Made by a program: the position numbers and the translations under genes. A DNA stretch of 33,151 nt from Nitrosomonas sp. Nm132 (GTDB lineage: Bacteria > Pseudomonadota > Gammaproteobacteria > Burkholderiales > Nitrosomonadaceae), in NCBI RefSeq assembly GCF_900100485.1, contig NZ_FNDH01000030.1, forward strand, positions 1 through 33,151. Reading direction: 5' to 3'. Below the pieces are notes generated by a model that had not been told where the DNA came from, did not search any database, and saw only the letters and a program-made list of their open reading frames with translations. The first letter of the stretch is position 1; each line of letters starts with the position of its first letter. Shown here piece after piece: positions 1-8,496 of the stretch.

Positions 1-84
1 TCCGCACGTCCCATGGAGTGGCGCTTTACGAATGATGACGCTCGGGTAAAATTGAAGAAACTTTACCCGACTTTAGAAGAATGA
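1..84 (+). CDS. 3' end of an open frame entering from the left edge
   Basis: An open frame runs from the first base and stops at TGA 82-84, ending in KLKKLYPTLEE. It sits directly before the DabA-like C-terminal part but in another frame. It may be the upstream part of that same gene, which would make the gene split or frameshifted here, or the end of a separate protein. I do not recognise the 27 residues with confidence. Confidence 0.35.
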   Translation, partial: SARPMEWRFTNDDARVKLKKLYPTLEE

Positions 85-94
85 CTGAGTACTA

Positions 95-817
95 GTGTCC
101 ATTAACACCAAGATGAGTCCCAGAGAGATTCATGAAGAAATCCGCCGCAGGTCGGTCTCGTTATTCGAACCCCGGCCGGAACTCAATCACGCCACTAACG
201 CGGTTTGTATCGTCGGTAGACGGAGTTTGTCCGAAAACCTGTTTCTGGATAGGCGGGCGTCATCGAGTTCTTACGACTACCGGGCCGATCCCGAGGGCAA
301 ATTCCTCGCCATCTCCATGGGACCCATCGCGCCGGTTATGGGAGGTATTGATCTCGAGTATTTTTTCTCCCGAACTGACAATCATAAAATGGGTGCGGGA
401 ACAAAGCTGCCCCACAACGTGATGGGACTTATCGGGGTGGCAAACGGCGCTGATGGTGATCTGAGAACCGGTCTGCCAAGCCAGATGATCGAAGTGCACG
501 ATCCTGTTCGTCTCCTTGTCATCATAGAGCACTATCCTGATGTAGTGCTGAAGGTGATCAAGGCTGCTGCAGCAAATTATTCGTTTTATGAAAATTATTG
601 GGTGCACACCGTGGTGGTACACCCAGAAACGGGTCAGCTTCACTTATTCAAGGACGGAAATTTCTCGACTGTGTATAAGCCCTTGTTGCAGGGACTGGAA
701 ACCATATCGGATATTCCGAAATTGATGGAAGGCGCCAAGAAAGCAGAGTTCACCAATATTGTCGAAGCAACCCAAGAGAATTTACCCGTATACTTCATTG
801 ATAAGGAGCAAAAATGA
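95..817 (+). CDS. dabA: DabA-like (DUF2309) inorganic carbon transporter subunit, C-terminal part
   Basis: DabA is a zinc-dependent, carbonic-anhydrase-like protein that works with a NuoL-like membrane subunit to take up inorganic carbon. The 240 residues match only the C-terminal third of the family: NHATNAVCIVGRR, FLDRR, GIDLEYFFSRTDN (about 84-96), GTKLPHNVMGLIGV (about 102-115) and DLRTGLPSQMIEVHDPVRLL (about 121-140). The zinc and catalytic residues of the family lie further upstream and are not in this frame. The start given is GTG at 95 after an in-frame TGA at 86-88; ATG 113 is an alternative, and neither has a clear ribosome binding site. The upstream frame ends at 84. The gene therefore looks split or frameshifted rather than freshly started here, although a true two-gene arrangement cannot be excluded. 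It overlaps the next gene by 4 bp. Confidence 0.7.
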   Translation: MSINTKMSPREIHEEIRRRSVSLFEPRPELNHATNAVCIVGRRSLSENLFLDRRASSSSYDYRADPEGKFLAISMGPIAPVMGGIDLEYFFSRTDNHKMGAGTKLPHNVMGLIGVANGADGDLRTGLPSQMIEVHDPVRLLVIIEHYPDVVLKVIKAAAANYSFYENYWVHTVVVHPETGQLHLFKDGNFSTVYKPLLQGLETISDIPKLMEGAKKAEFTNIVEATQENLPVYFIDKEQK

Positions 818-2697
818 CACCGTTACTGACATCCCTGCTCAAACTGTTCATATTCATTCCATTAATTGGATTTTTCCTGAGCATGATCATTCCACCGCGG
901 AAGGAGGATGCTATCTCGTGGATAGCCTACTCTACCACGGGCGCCCAAATGGTTATTGGTTGGGCATTCATGGCGCTCTGGCTGGCCAGCGGCTATCCGA
1001 CGCTCCAGACAGTTGAGCTTATTCTTTATGATACGGAACGTTATCAATTTTTCATTTCACTCTATTTCGATAAGATCACTGCGGTTTACCTCTTTGTCGG
1101 TTCTTTTCTGGTTTTCATGATAACGGTGTATTCCAGATGGTACCTACATCGAGAACAGGGTTATAAACGCTTTTTCAATACGATTCTGTTTTTTTATATC
1201 GGCTATAACATCATCATATTCTCGGGAAATTTCGAGACCCTTTTCATCGGATGGGAAGTATTTGGGATCACCTCCTTTCTGCTGATTGGGTTCTATAGAG
1301 CACGGTATCTGCCGGTAAAAAATGCCCTGAAGGTATTTACCGTATTTCGTGTTGCCGATATGGGGCTGATCCTGGTTATCTGGATGAGTCATCATCTGTG
1401 GCATGAAAACATTACTTTCTCGAAGCTGCTGCACCCGGAACTGGTTGGCCAGGCTCTCCAGGATAATGCCGAAGTGGGCATCCTGATATCCCTCATGCTG
1501 GTGCTGGCTGCCGCAGTTAAATCGGGCCAGTTGCCATTTTCCTCATGGGTGCCGCGCGCGATGGAAGGGCCGACACCATCCAGTGCAATCTTCTATGGCT
1601 CTCTCTCGGCACATTTGGGAGCATTTCTTCTGCTTCGCACTTATCCTTTCTGGGAAAGCCAGATAGCTATCGTGTCAATCGTGTTCCTGCTCGGCCTGTT
1701 TACCAGTATTGTCGCTACGTTTATTGCTCGCGTACAATCGACGATCAAAACGCAGATTGCTTACTCTTCAATCGCGCAGATCGGGATCATCTTCATCGAA
1801 ATCGCGCTGGGCTTTTATGATATTGCCTTGATTCATTTCGCAGGTAACGCATTCCTTCGTTGCTATCAACTGCTGGTCTCGCCATCGGTAGTAACCTATC
1901 TCATCCGGGATCAGTTTTATCACTTTGTTCCTCGGCAGTCTTCCGATGAGCACACGGCTTTCAAAGGGATCGGGTACTCCATGTATATGCTGGGCGTGAA
2001 AGAATTCAATCTCGATTCTTTCATGTATGTATTTTTCTGGGATCCGGTGAAGTGGATCGGCCGCAAGCTGAATCTTGTATTGTCGGGAGTCCAAGGGTTT
2101 TTGATTGTGACTGCAACTTTCATCGGCGGACTAGCTTGTCTGCACTTCAAGCAATCACTGCCAGCCGAAGTGCAAGCATTCCTGCCAACGCTGTTTGCCC
2201 TGATAGGCCTGATCGTGGTGCTCAAATCTTTCACCGAGAGGATGAGTCCTCGTCTCAGTTGGTTCTTCATTATCATGAACTATCTGTGGATGGCGCTGGC
2301 GATGTCATTCTATGAAGAGGTGACAGATCTGGAACTCCAAATCTTCCTGAGTGGTGTAGCTCTTGCAGGCTTGATCGGGTTCCTTTGCCTGAGCTGGATG
2401 AGCAGACTAGAGCCCGGAACTGACCTGAAAGAAAAGCACGGTCATGTTTATGAGCATCCTGGACAAGCTTTCATTTTTCTGCTTGCCTGCTTGGGACTGA
2501 TGGGTTTTCCGATTACACCCTCTTTCCTCGGCATAGATCTTGTTTTCACGCATATTCATACAGATCAGGTATTGTTCGCGTTTGTCCTGGCTTTGAGTTT
2601 TGTTATCGTTGGCCTCTCACTGGTAAGGATATATGCTCGAGTTTATCTCGGGCCTCATGTCAAAACCTATCATGATGTTCCACTTAATGATTCTTGA
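814..2697 (+). CDS. NuoL/DabB-like proton-conducting membrane subunit
   Basis: This 627-residue polytopic protein belongs to the proton-translocating NuoL/MrpA/DabB family. Its Proton_antipo_M core shows FIGWEVFGITSFLLIGFYRA (conserved TM glutamate), KSGQLPFSSWVPRAMEGPTP (lysine and the PFSSWVP signature) and IKTQIAYSSIAQIGI. At least 14 hydrophobic segments are visible. The start ATG 814 overlaps the stop of the DabA-like frame (ATGA), so the two are translationally coupled and probably form one membrane complex coupling ion flow to carbon uptake. The usual order is dabB before dabA, and here it is reversed, so this may be a second NuoL-like subunit from a larger cluster. It is not a respiratory complex I gene by context, because no other nuo genes follow. 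Confidence 0.85.
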   Translation: MTPLLTSLLKLFIFIPLIGFFLSMIIPPRKEDAISWIAYSTTGAQMVIGWAFMALWLASGYPTLQTVELILYDTERYQFFISLYFDKITAVYLFVGSFLVFMITVYSRWYLHREQGYKRFFNTILFFYIGYNIIIFSGNFETLFIGWEVFGITSFLLIGFYRARYLPVKNALKVFTVFRVADMGLILVIWMSHHLWHENITFSKLLHPELVGQALQDNAEVGILISLMLVLAAAVKSGQLPFSSWVPRAMEGPTPSSAIFYGSLSAHLGAFLLLRTYPFWESQIAIVSIVFLLGLFTSIVATFIARVQSTIKTQIAYSSIAQIGIIFIEIALGFYDIALIHFAGNAFLRCYQLLVSPSVVTYLIRDQFYHFVPRQSSDEHTAFKGIGYSMYMLGVKEFNLDSFMYVFFWDPVKWIGRKLNLVLSGVQGFLIVTATFIGGLACLHFKQSLPAEVQAFLPTLFALIGLIVVLKSFTERMSPRLSWFFIIMNYLWMALAMSFYEEVTDLELQIFLSGVALAGLIGFLCLSWMSRLEPGTDLKEKHGHVYEHPGQAFIFLLACLGLMGFPITPSFLGIDLVFTHIHTDQVLFAFVLALSFVIVGLSLVRIYARVYLGPHVKTYHDVPLNDS

Positions 2698-2742
2698 TAG
2701 GCGAGAAAGCTGAAGTAGGAGATTAAAAAATACGAAGGTGCT

Positions 2743-2818
2743 GGTATCCAATTAACCCAGGTAATGTCGAAGCGGGAAGACTAACTGGGTTAACATGCCG
2801 GCCCTTCGGCCGGATACC
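2743..2818 (+). other. Nested inverted repeats, possible structured RNA
   Basis: An outer stem GGTATCC (2743-2749) with GGATACC (2812-2818) encloses two inner stems: TTAACCCAG (2752-2760) with CTGGGTTAA (2785-2793), and GGCC-CTTC-GGCC at 2800-2811, extendable to CCGGCC/GGCCGG. Drawn together they make a compact three-way junction 45 bp after the dabB-like stop. No T-tract follows, so a plain terminator is unlikely. It could be a fragment of an intron-type or other structured RNA, or part of a mobile element. I cannot name it. Confidence 0.35.
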
Positions 2819-3136
2819 AAGAAGGATGTGCTCTGAATAAGAAGGATGTTGGTTCGTCAGTGTGAGAGCATGTGCTTAGACGCAGGAGATCGAGTTGCCT
2901 TTAGATTTCTATATCAGAAATGTGCAGGCGAACAAGAACTGCAGTTGTCGTACTGAGCACTTCTCGCATGCCGGCGGGATCATCAAGAGTTGAGTTGAGT
3001 ATCGTACCCACCGATTTAGTTCTCTATTGGACTACATTCTCAGATGCGACAAAGGAAGCTGGCATCTATCGATTTTCCACAATAAACTCAATAATAATCA
3101 TTTCTTTTATTACATGTAGTTGCAGCAGCTATACAA

Positions 3137-3372
3137 TCAAAATTGCTCTGAGTGATATTTGTTCCATTTCTCATCAAATGCCAGCAATCGTTTTCCAGTC
3201 CCCGTTATCGTGGTAGTCGCATAGATGGTATGCAAATCAGCGACCATCACCTTACGCAGTTTCCGGCTTATGAAATTCAGGCTGTATGCACAGTTACGCA
3301 GTAAGTTTTGGGGTAAACAGCTTCAATTACTTCAGGAAAATCTTTTAAATCGCCTCCCACGTGATGAACACA
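3137..3372 (-). pseudogene. IS256-family transposase relic (C-terminal part)
   Basis: On the minus strand one frame reads LKDFPEVIEAVYPKT and, after a frame change near 3300, another reads AYSLNFISRKLRKVMVADL, TIYATTT and LLAFDEKWNKYHS. These follow the order of the IS256 transposase end: the GFPEAIEAVYP block, the RNSL...RK...ADLK.IY block, and the A...F..KW..KY tail. The frame change and missing sequence upstream show that it is dead. The rest of 2819-3600 has no gene I can support; short open frames there show no family features. Confidence 0.6.
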
Positions 3373-3470
3373 TCCTGCACACTAAACATCTGGCAGGATA
3401 TCGCAATCGGGTGCCTGTGAGGAGCAGTTGCTGGCCAAACAGTAAAGCATCGAAGATATAGCCACAATCC

Positions 3471-3494
3471 CCATCCATCCATCCATCCATCCAT
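3471..3494. repeat. CCAT tetranucleotide repeat, six copies
   Basis: Six perfect CCAT units lie in a non-coding stretch, followed by an imperfect CAATCCAT. A simple repeat of this kind can change length by slippage, but it is 110 bp from the MITE and 300 bp from the next gene, so I assign it no function. Confidence 0.8.
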
Positions 3495-3605
3495 CAATCC
3501 ATTTAGATAGTTTTTCTTTCTTGCTTCATGAAAACTGTCATTTTGGGGGGAGTAACTGATAAGTTATACTGCATTCTGTTTATTGCAAGAAATGTACCTG
3601 CCTTC

Positions 3606-3774
3606 TAGCCCGAATATTTCATAAATTGGCACGTGCCCTCACTTGCCTTTTGATTAATAAGAAAGATTTTTGCTCAGTCGGGTGTATGAGTCACTACACC
3701 ACTCTTTCTCAAAACTTCCCTATTAATCAAAATCCTGCGTGATCATCACGCGAATTTATGAAATATTCGGGCTA
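3606..3774. mobile_element. MITE, full-length copy A (165 bp plus TA on both sides)
   Basis: The element runs 3608-3772 between TA dinucleotides (3606-3607 and 3773-3774). Its ends are inverted: GCCCGAATATTTCATAAATT on the left and the reverse complement on the right. Inside are the palindromes GGCACGTGCC and GCGTGATCATCACGC and a second inverted pair TTTTGATTAATA / TATTAATCAAAA, so the whole unit can fold into one long hairpin. It has no coding capacity. A near-identical copy is at 26932-27099, a short one at 11106-11166, and single ends at 9736 and 12600. TA flanks fit an IS630/Tc1-type transposase acting in trans, which is not in this window. Confidence 0.85.
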
Positions 3775-3794
3775 GCTCGAACGAGCTCAGATTA

Positions 3795-4511
3795 ATGACA
3801 TTCCACCCCTATACTTATTATTTTTTTATCCTCATCATTATCTGTTTTATTGACTGGGCGCATGCTGCACGCCCTTTGATTGTTGATGATGCTCGTATTG
3901 TTGATAGTAAGGCTTGTCAGCTTGAAAGCTGGATGAAGAAAAATACCGGCAGTATTGAGTACTGGACTTTGCCAGCTTGTAATTTTACTCATAATTTGGA
4001 GTTGACGTTTGGCGGTGCCGTGATCAGTAATTCTGACAATGCAAAAAATCCGAACATTCTTATTCAAGGCAAGACTCTATTTAAGCCCATGGAAATAAAT
4101 GGCTGGGGCATTGGGCTTGCTATAGGTGCTATTCATAATCCCACTATCAATATTAATCGTAATCTAACTGGCGATCTTTATGCATATATACCGACAAGCT
4201 TTTCTTTCAGAGATGGCCATGTCGTATTGAATACCAATGTTGGCTGGCTGTATCGCCGGTCAGAATCAAATGAACATCATCTGACTTTGGGTGTGGGTTC
4301 TGAAATCTTATTCACTAAAAATAGTTGGCTGGTAGCTGAAATCTTTGGGCAGAACCAGGGCAAGCCATTTTTCCATATTGGGTTTCGGTATTGGATTTAT
4401 CCCGATCACATCCAAGTCGATACTACTTACGGCAACCGTTTCGGGAGTGGAAACGATGAGCAATGGTTCACTGTTGGGTTGCGATTAATATCGCCAGCTT
4501 TTCTGCCATGA
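3795..4511 (+). CDS. Putative outer-membrane beta-barrel protein
   Basis: The protein has 238 residues. Residues 1-24 form a signal peptide (hydrophobic run FFILIIICFI, cleavage after AHA). The rest alternates polar and hydrophobic residues in strand-like stretches rich in Gly, Asn and aromatics and ends in VGLRLISPAFLP, as in small barrels related to the MetA / DUF transporter type. No catalytic motif is visible. The gene stands alone 20 bp after the MITE, so the element's right end or the short spacer must hold its promoter. Four cysteine-poor, AT-rich strands after residue 100 support secretion rather than a cytoplasmic role. The substrate is unknown. Confidence 0.6.
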   Translation: MTFHPYTYYFFILIIICFIDWAHAARPLIVDDARIVDSKACQLESWMKKNTGSIEYWTLPACNFTHNLELTFGGAVISNSDNAKNPNILIQGKTLFKPMEINGWGIGLAIGAIHNPTININRNLTGDLYAYIPTSFSFRDGHVVLNTNVGWLYRRSESNEHHLTLGVGSEILFTKNSWLVAEIFGQNQGKPFFHIGFRYWIYPDHIQVDTTYGNRFGSGNDEQWFTVGLRLISPAFLP

Positions 4512-4679
4512 TCGTCCGTGTTTAATTGCATTATTTCGCTACGTATTTTGAGTAAGAGTTTCATTCGGAACAAATAGTTAATCATCAAAATAAAATTACC
4601 TGTTTTGGTAATTAAACACTGGCATTGCTCCTTTCCCAACATTTTTAGCGATACTCTCTAGCGCGTGACAATGATCGAC

Positions 4680-6572
4680 TCACAACTCAACTTGTGTTCC
4701 TAGCTCAATTACACGGTTAGCTGGGATTTTGAACAGTGTCATAGCGCTAGAGGCATTGCGAGCCATCGTAATAAAAAGCTTTTCACGCCACGGCACCATA
4801 CCTGGAAGATGAGTGGGGATGAGGGTTTCGCGGCTGAGAAAGAAGGAAGTCTCAAGCATATTGAACTTCAGTCCTAGCGATTCACATTGAGCCAGCGTTG
4901 CTGGAACATCGGGTTCATCCTTGTAACCGAAATGAAAGAGAGCGCGATAGAAGCCGTTTCCCAGCGATGTAATTTCGGTACGTTCATTCACAGGTATAAA
5001 CGGAACATCAGCAGTGACCACCGTCAGCAGCACTACTTGTTCATGTAGCACCTTGTTATGCGCTAGGTTATGGAGCAGAGCATGAGGCACACCAGTGGAT
5101 CGGGTAGTCAAGAACACTGCTGTGCCTGGCACTCTGATCGGTGGATGCTTTTCGATATTGGTAACGAAAAAACCGATATCTATTGCATCAGCCTGAAGAC
5201 GTTGAATCAGGATGTTGCGTCCTTTCTTCCAGGTAGCCAGCAGAGTAAAGATAACTGTTGCGATGAGCAGCGGGAACCAGCCACCGTGAATCACTTTCAT
5301 CAGATTGGCACTGACAAAGGCAAGGTCAATCACGAGAAAAACGGTGATGATTGCCACTGCTGCTGCCCAATGCCAGCGCCATAGGCCATAAATCACAAAG
5401 AAAACCAATAGCGTATCAATGGCCATCGTGGCGGTTACGGCTATGCCGTAGGCTGCCGCTAGATTACTAGAGGAACCAAATCCTACTACCAGTGCCACCA
5501 CTCCCAGCATTAGGAGCCAGTTCACAAAGGGGATGTAAATCTGCCCCACCTCGCGTTCCGAAGTATGTAGCATCTGCATCCGGGGAATATAGCCAAGCTG
5601 GATAGCCTGCCGGGTGACCGAGAAGGCGCCTGTGATCACTGCCTGCGAAGCAATGACCGTTGCAGCTGTGGCAAGGGCAATTATGGGATAGAGCGCCCAT
5701 GAGGGAGCCATCAGATAGAATGGGTTGCGCGCTGCCATTGGATCACTGAGCAGCAACGCTCCTTGGCCAAAATAATTTAGCAGCAATGCCGGCCAGACAA
5801 ATCCAAACCAGGCAAACTGGATCGGTCGCCGGCCAAAATGACCCATGTCAGTATAAAGTGCCTCAGCTCCTGTGATTGCTAGTACCACAGTGCCCAGCAC
5901 CAAAAATCCAAACCACCCATGATGTAGCAGTAGGTCGATACCATAGGCCGGGTTCATCGCCTTGAGCACAAGAGGGTGCTGGATAATGTTGATTACTCCT
6001 AGGAGTGCTAATACCAGAAACCAACCTACCATGATAGGGCCAAACAGCCTCCCTATCCCAGCAGTGCCGCGCGGCTGAAACAGAAACAGTAGCACCAAAA
6101 CAACTACTGCTAGAGGAATGACCCAGGACTCCAGTGCCGGGGCGGTAACCGCTATCCCCTCCACAGCGCTGAGTACCGAGATGGCCGGAGTGATCATGCC
6201 GTCTCCATAAAAGAGCGCCGCACCAAATAACCCAAGTGAAGCTAAGAGCCCGCGTAGCCGTGAATTATCTTTCTTTATCCGTTGCGTCAGCGCAATCAGC
6301 GCCATGATGCCGCCTTCTCCCTTGTTGTCAGCGCGCATCATGAAAAGCACATACTTGAGTGACACCACAATAGTCAGCGCCCAGAAGACCAACGAGAGAA
6401 CGCCAAGGATGTTTTGTGGCTCTGGTGAAAGAGCATGTGCGCCATTGAAAGCCTCCTTCATGGCATAGAGGGGACTGGTGCCAATGTCGCCGTAGACTAC
6501 GCCTATTGCCCCTATCATAAGTGGCAGCATGATATTCTTGCTGGAAAGTTGAGGAGATTGGGATATTGTCAT
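4680..6572 (-). CDS. kup: Kup-type potassium uptake transporter
   Basis: This 630-residue protein imports K+ with protons (KUP/HAK/KT family) in the inner membrane. The family signature GDIGTSPLYAMKEAF is at about 28-42 and FYGDGMITPAISVLSAVEG near 120-138. About 12 membrane segments follow, then a cytoplasmic C-terminal domain of about 170 residues containing FLTTRSTGVPHALLHNLAHN. The length is that of E. coli Kup (622), so it looks complete. The start ATG 6572 gives the normal N-terminus; no strong ribosome binding site is seen before it. It is a single gene: the neighbour to the left is on the other strand and nearly 500 bp of non-coding DNA lies upstream. Confidence 0.95.
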   Translation of the reverse strand: MTISQSPQLSSKNIMLPLMIGAIGVVYGDIGTSPLYAMKEAFNGAHALSPEPQNILGVLSLVFWALTIVVSLKYVLFMMRADNKGEGGIMALIALTQRIKKDNSRLRGLLASLGLFGAALFYGDGMITPAISVLSAVEGIAVTAPALESWVIPLAVVVLVLLFLFQPRGTAGIGRLFGPIMVGWFLVLALLGVINIIQHPLVLKAMNPAYGIDLLLHHGWFGFLVLGTVVLAITGAEALYTDMGHFGRRPIQFAWFGFVWPALLLNYFGQGALLLSDPMAARNPFYLMAPSWALYPIIALATAATVIASQAVITGAFSVTRQAIQLGYIPRMQMLHTSEREVGQIYIPFVNWLLMLGVVALVVGFGSSSNLAAAYGIAVTATMAIDTLLVFFVIYGLWRWHWAAAVAIITVFLVIDLAFVSANLMKVIHGGWFPLLIATVIFTLLATWKKGRNILIQRLQADAIDIGFFVTNIEKHPPIRVPGTAVFLTTRSTGVPHALLHNLAHNKVLHEQVVLLTVVTADVPFIPVNERTEITSLGNGFYRALFHFGYKDEPDVPATLAQCESLGLKFNMLETSFFLSRETLIPTHLPGMVPWREKLFITMARNASSAMTLFKIPANRVIELGTQVEL

Positions 6573-7064
6573 GATATGAGAAATTAAGCGGGGAATGTAT
6601 TTGCCAGTCTATACCAATTAATTGAAGGCTATTGGAAATAGTGTGATGCGACTTGAGTTTAACTTTATTCAGTTTGATATCTATCGCTAGTTTGGCTTTA
6701 TTTTTTTGTAAAGAAACAGCGTGCTATGAAAAATTTCCTTGTAGCATCATTTTTTTAAGCAATTTAATCTGACTTTCAAGAGGCGCCACAAGCTAACATG
6801 TTCCAGAACATCACCCTGATTTCACGAGGCGTGAAGCGGCCCTTTGATTATTTCGTTGACTGCGGCGCTGGTTATGACGGGGTCAGTTACGCCATGGTGA
6901 CGAACGTAAGCGCGTATCGAAATATTCATTGACGCCTTCAATTATTTGCCCATCATTTTTGCGGATTCAGCTTGGCAGAACGAAGGAACAGCACGTTCAC
7001 CAGGGAAGTCACAAAGACGAAGGGCAGCAAACTCCGCTTTCTCTGGGTTTCAGTTTTAGCCGAG
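6573..7064. other. Non-coding stretch between kup and the first HU gene
   Basis: The kup-proximal 200 bp is AT-rich and should hold the kup promoter, but I see no clear -35/-10 pair. A 44-codon open frame (6798-6932, plus strand, starting MFQNITLISR) has no recognisable motif or ribosome binding site and is probably chance or a relic. The inverted pair TGCTA / TAGCA near 6720-6745 followed by seven T could be a weak plus-strand terminator. Confidence 0.3.
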
Positions 7065-7343
7065 TTATTTCTTGGCAACGGCACTCTTGAAAGTTGCGCC
7101 AGCAGTGAATTTGGGTGCGATTGTTGCCGCAATCGAAAGTTTCTCGCCGGTCCTGGGATTCTTGCCTTCACGAGCAGCACGCTGGACTGTTTTAAATGAA
7201 CCGAAGCCGGGCAGCGATACATCCTCACCATTGGCAATAGTTTCAACGATGGTGTCCAGCACCGCATTCACGGCACGGCCTGCATCGGCTTTGGTTAAAT
7301 GGGTGCGAACGGCAATTTGTTCAATCAGTTCTGTCTTGTTCAT
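7065..7343 (-). CDS. hupB: HU-type nucleoid protein, copy 1
   Basis: HU dimers bend and compact DNA without strong sequence preference. The 92 residues show the full family pattern: MNKTELIEQIA start, GFGSFKTVQRAAREGKNPRT (the beta-arm signature, about 48-67) and the PKFTAGATFKSAVAKK end. A ribosome binding site AGGAG (7354-7358) lies 10 bp before the ATG. A second, nearly identical HU gene lies in the opposite orientation at 12178-12456, and the two share promoter sequence, so this is a duplication. About 75 of 92 positions agree, and the differences are conservative, so both probably work. Confidence 0.95.
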   Translation of the reverse strand: MNKTELIEQIAVRTHLTKADAGRAVNAVLDTIVETIANGEDVSLPGFGSFKTVQRAAREGKNPRTGEKLSIAATIAPKFTAGATFKSAVAKK

Positions 7344-7460
7344 ACTGAGAATGCTCCTGTTAATTGAGAAACGCGCAGTATAACCGTTTAGATTTTATTT
7401 TCATCATGAAACTGATGATAAAACCCTTATCGGGATTCTTTTATGGAACCAATTGGGTGA
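7344..7460 (-). promoter_or_regulatory. Promoter region of HU copy 1
   Basis: On the minus strand a TATACT box (7377-7382) sits in the block ACGGTTATACTGCG, which recurs before HU copy 2. Further upstream the block CAATTGGTTCCATAAA (7440-7455) is also shared with copy 2 (12068-12083). Conservation of about 100 bp of upstream DNA in both copies suggests a common control region, not just a common gene. Confidence 0.6.
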
Positions 7461-7589
7461 AAATGAGCTTTTGATCTGGAAATTACCATCTCTGTAAACG
7501 TAAAACTGGCACAACCCGCTGCAGATGATATTTTGTCGCTAAGCGTGAAAGACATCGCGAAGGGTTGAGTAGCGGTGCCAGAGCCGCTT

Positions 7590-7800
7590 CGTGCCGCGCA
7601 GCTTGTCGCAGGGGCAAAGTTGGCATGGTTGATACCATAAGGCGGATCCGTGAATATCGCGCTGCCTTCGCATTGGCCATCAGCAGGTGAGACACGCTGT
7701 ATCGGTCGAGTCGCCACAAGACTGGAGCATCGAATGTTATCGCGTCCGCCGCCAAGATGGAAGCGGCGAACCAGAATATCATCGACAAGCATCGACAAGC
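7590..7800 (-). pseudogene. Possible DNA methyltransferase relic with DPPYG motif
   Basis: The minus strand reads GSAIFTDPPYGINHANF around 7620-7670, like motif IV of ParB-like or phage-type adenine methyltransferases. The frame just upstream in the gene direction (RLDRYSV) could be the usual L..HR.. block, but it is in another frame. Downstream nothing matches. A C-terminal methyltransferase relic lies on the other strand at 11198-11543 and may be the other end of the same former gene. Only the DPPYG core is convincing. Confidence 0.3.
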
Positions 7801-7935
7801 ATTGTCGGGCTAGCACAGCTCCCACTGACGAAGCCACAGCTCAACGCGATGCCAAGAAACTGAAAAGACTCAAGCAAGAGGTGCAGCAGATTTGCGCCTG
7901 GTTAGAGCAGAATGACCACAACACTGCTGACCCTG
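7738..7935 (+). pseudogene. Possible IS1182-type transposase relic
   Basis: Two plus-strand frames read IASAAKMEAANQNIIDKHR and, after a break near 7815, AKKLKRLKQEVQQICAWLEQN. The second resembles the region of IS1182 transposases just before their SN.TDN.SAKM block, where a helical L..E...I..WL..N stretch is usual. The match is short and the downstream block is missing because the sequence runs into the SRAP relic. A firmer IS1182 fragment is at 23170-23346. Confidence 0.3.
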
Positions 7936-8257
7936 ATGGCAGAGACATAAAATGGTTGTTTGGCTTTACCTCTTGCCAGAAATTTCCATTCATAGAAACC
8001 AGCGGCAGGATAAGGCAGCGTTGACAACAAAATGCGTGTTTAAACATTGGCTTTATCGCCAGTGATTTAGAAATCCCATGGGAAATCAACCCCGGGAGCA
8101 TCATTGATCTTGCCTGACTATTGACGCGGTCACGAATAACCAAAATATCGGTAGAGGGCGTAAGGTTATAACGCGGCTCAATCTCTGGCATGGTCGCTAC
8201 ATGAGATAAGTTGATCAGGCCGGAACGTGGATAAGCTAGGCAAAAACTTTCACACAT
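7905..8257 (-). pseudogene. SRAP (YedK/HMCES-type) protein, decayed
   Basis: SRAP proteins form a crosslink with abasic sites in single-stranded DNA through Cys2. The relic starts with ATG at 8257, MCESFCLAYP, where the family has MCGRF; Cys2 is still there. PRYNLTPST and PGLISH follow in order, then a deletion leads straight into KPMFKHAF and RCLI. The next block, PAAGFYEWKFLARG, is in a second frame, and SLPSGSA is back in the first. Two frame changes, the deletion and loss of the end (family length about 220) show that it cannot make a normal protein. Its end meets the IS1182-like relic near 7905. Confidence 0.75.
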
Positions 8258-8364
8258 CCCGTCATTGTTATTCGCTAAATGAGTGTTTTATACTGTATGA
8301 CTCATCATGTACTAAAAGTATCTGCCATGACAGCTATCATTTGTGAGACTGGGAATTCTATGGC

Positions 8365-8457
8365 TGGCGCTCGCGGGAAATTCTCGCGGATAGCCGATAT
8401 GGCGAGCGCGTACCGGCCAGCGACGCGGCCGCATTGGCGACAGGTATCGCGTGCTGA
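8365..8457 (+). pseudogene. Relic of a second glycosyltransferase (C-terminal end)
   Basis: One frame reads SREILADSRYGERVPASDAA and then ALATGIAC before a TGA. This copies the pattern at the end of the intact glycosyltransferase just downstream (GPREILQDGTYGSLVPIGNS) and of the GT4 family in general. It is too short to be a gene. It suggests that two glycosyltransferase genes once stood in tandem, as in a surface polysaccharide cluster. Confidence 0.5.
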
Positions 8458-8496
8458 TGCCAAAGTTCCATTTGCTGGCTTGGTAGGCTGACGATC

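Noticed and set aside
2920..3461. Two open frames of 98 and 78 codons
   Set aside because: No ribosome binding sites or motifs, and the second lies opposite the IS256 relic.
3471..3494. CCAT repeat as a phase-variation switch
   Set aside because: It is not inside a gene or within a promoter spacer.
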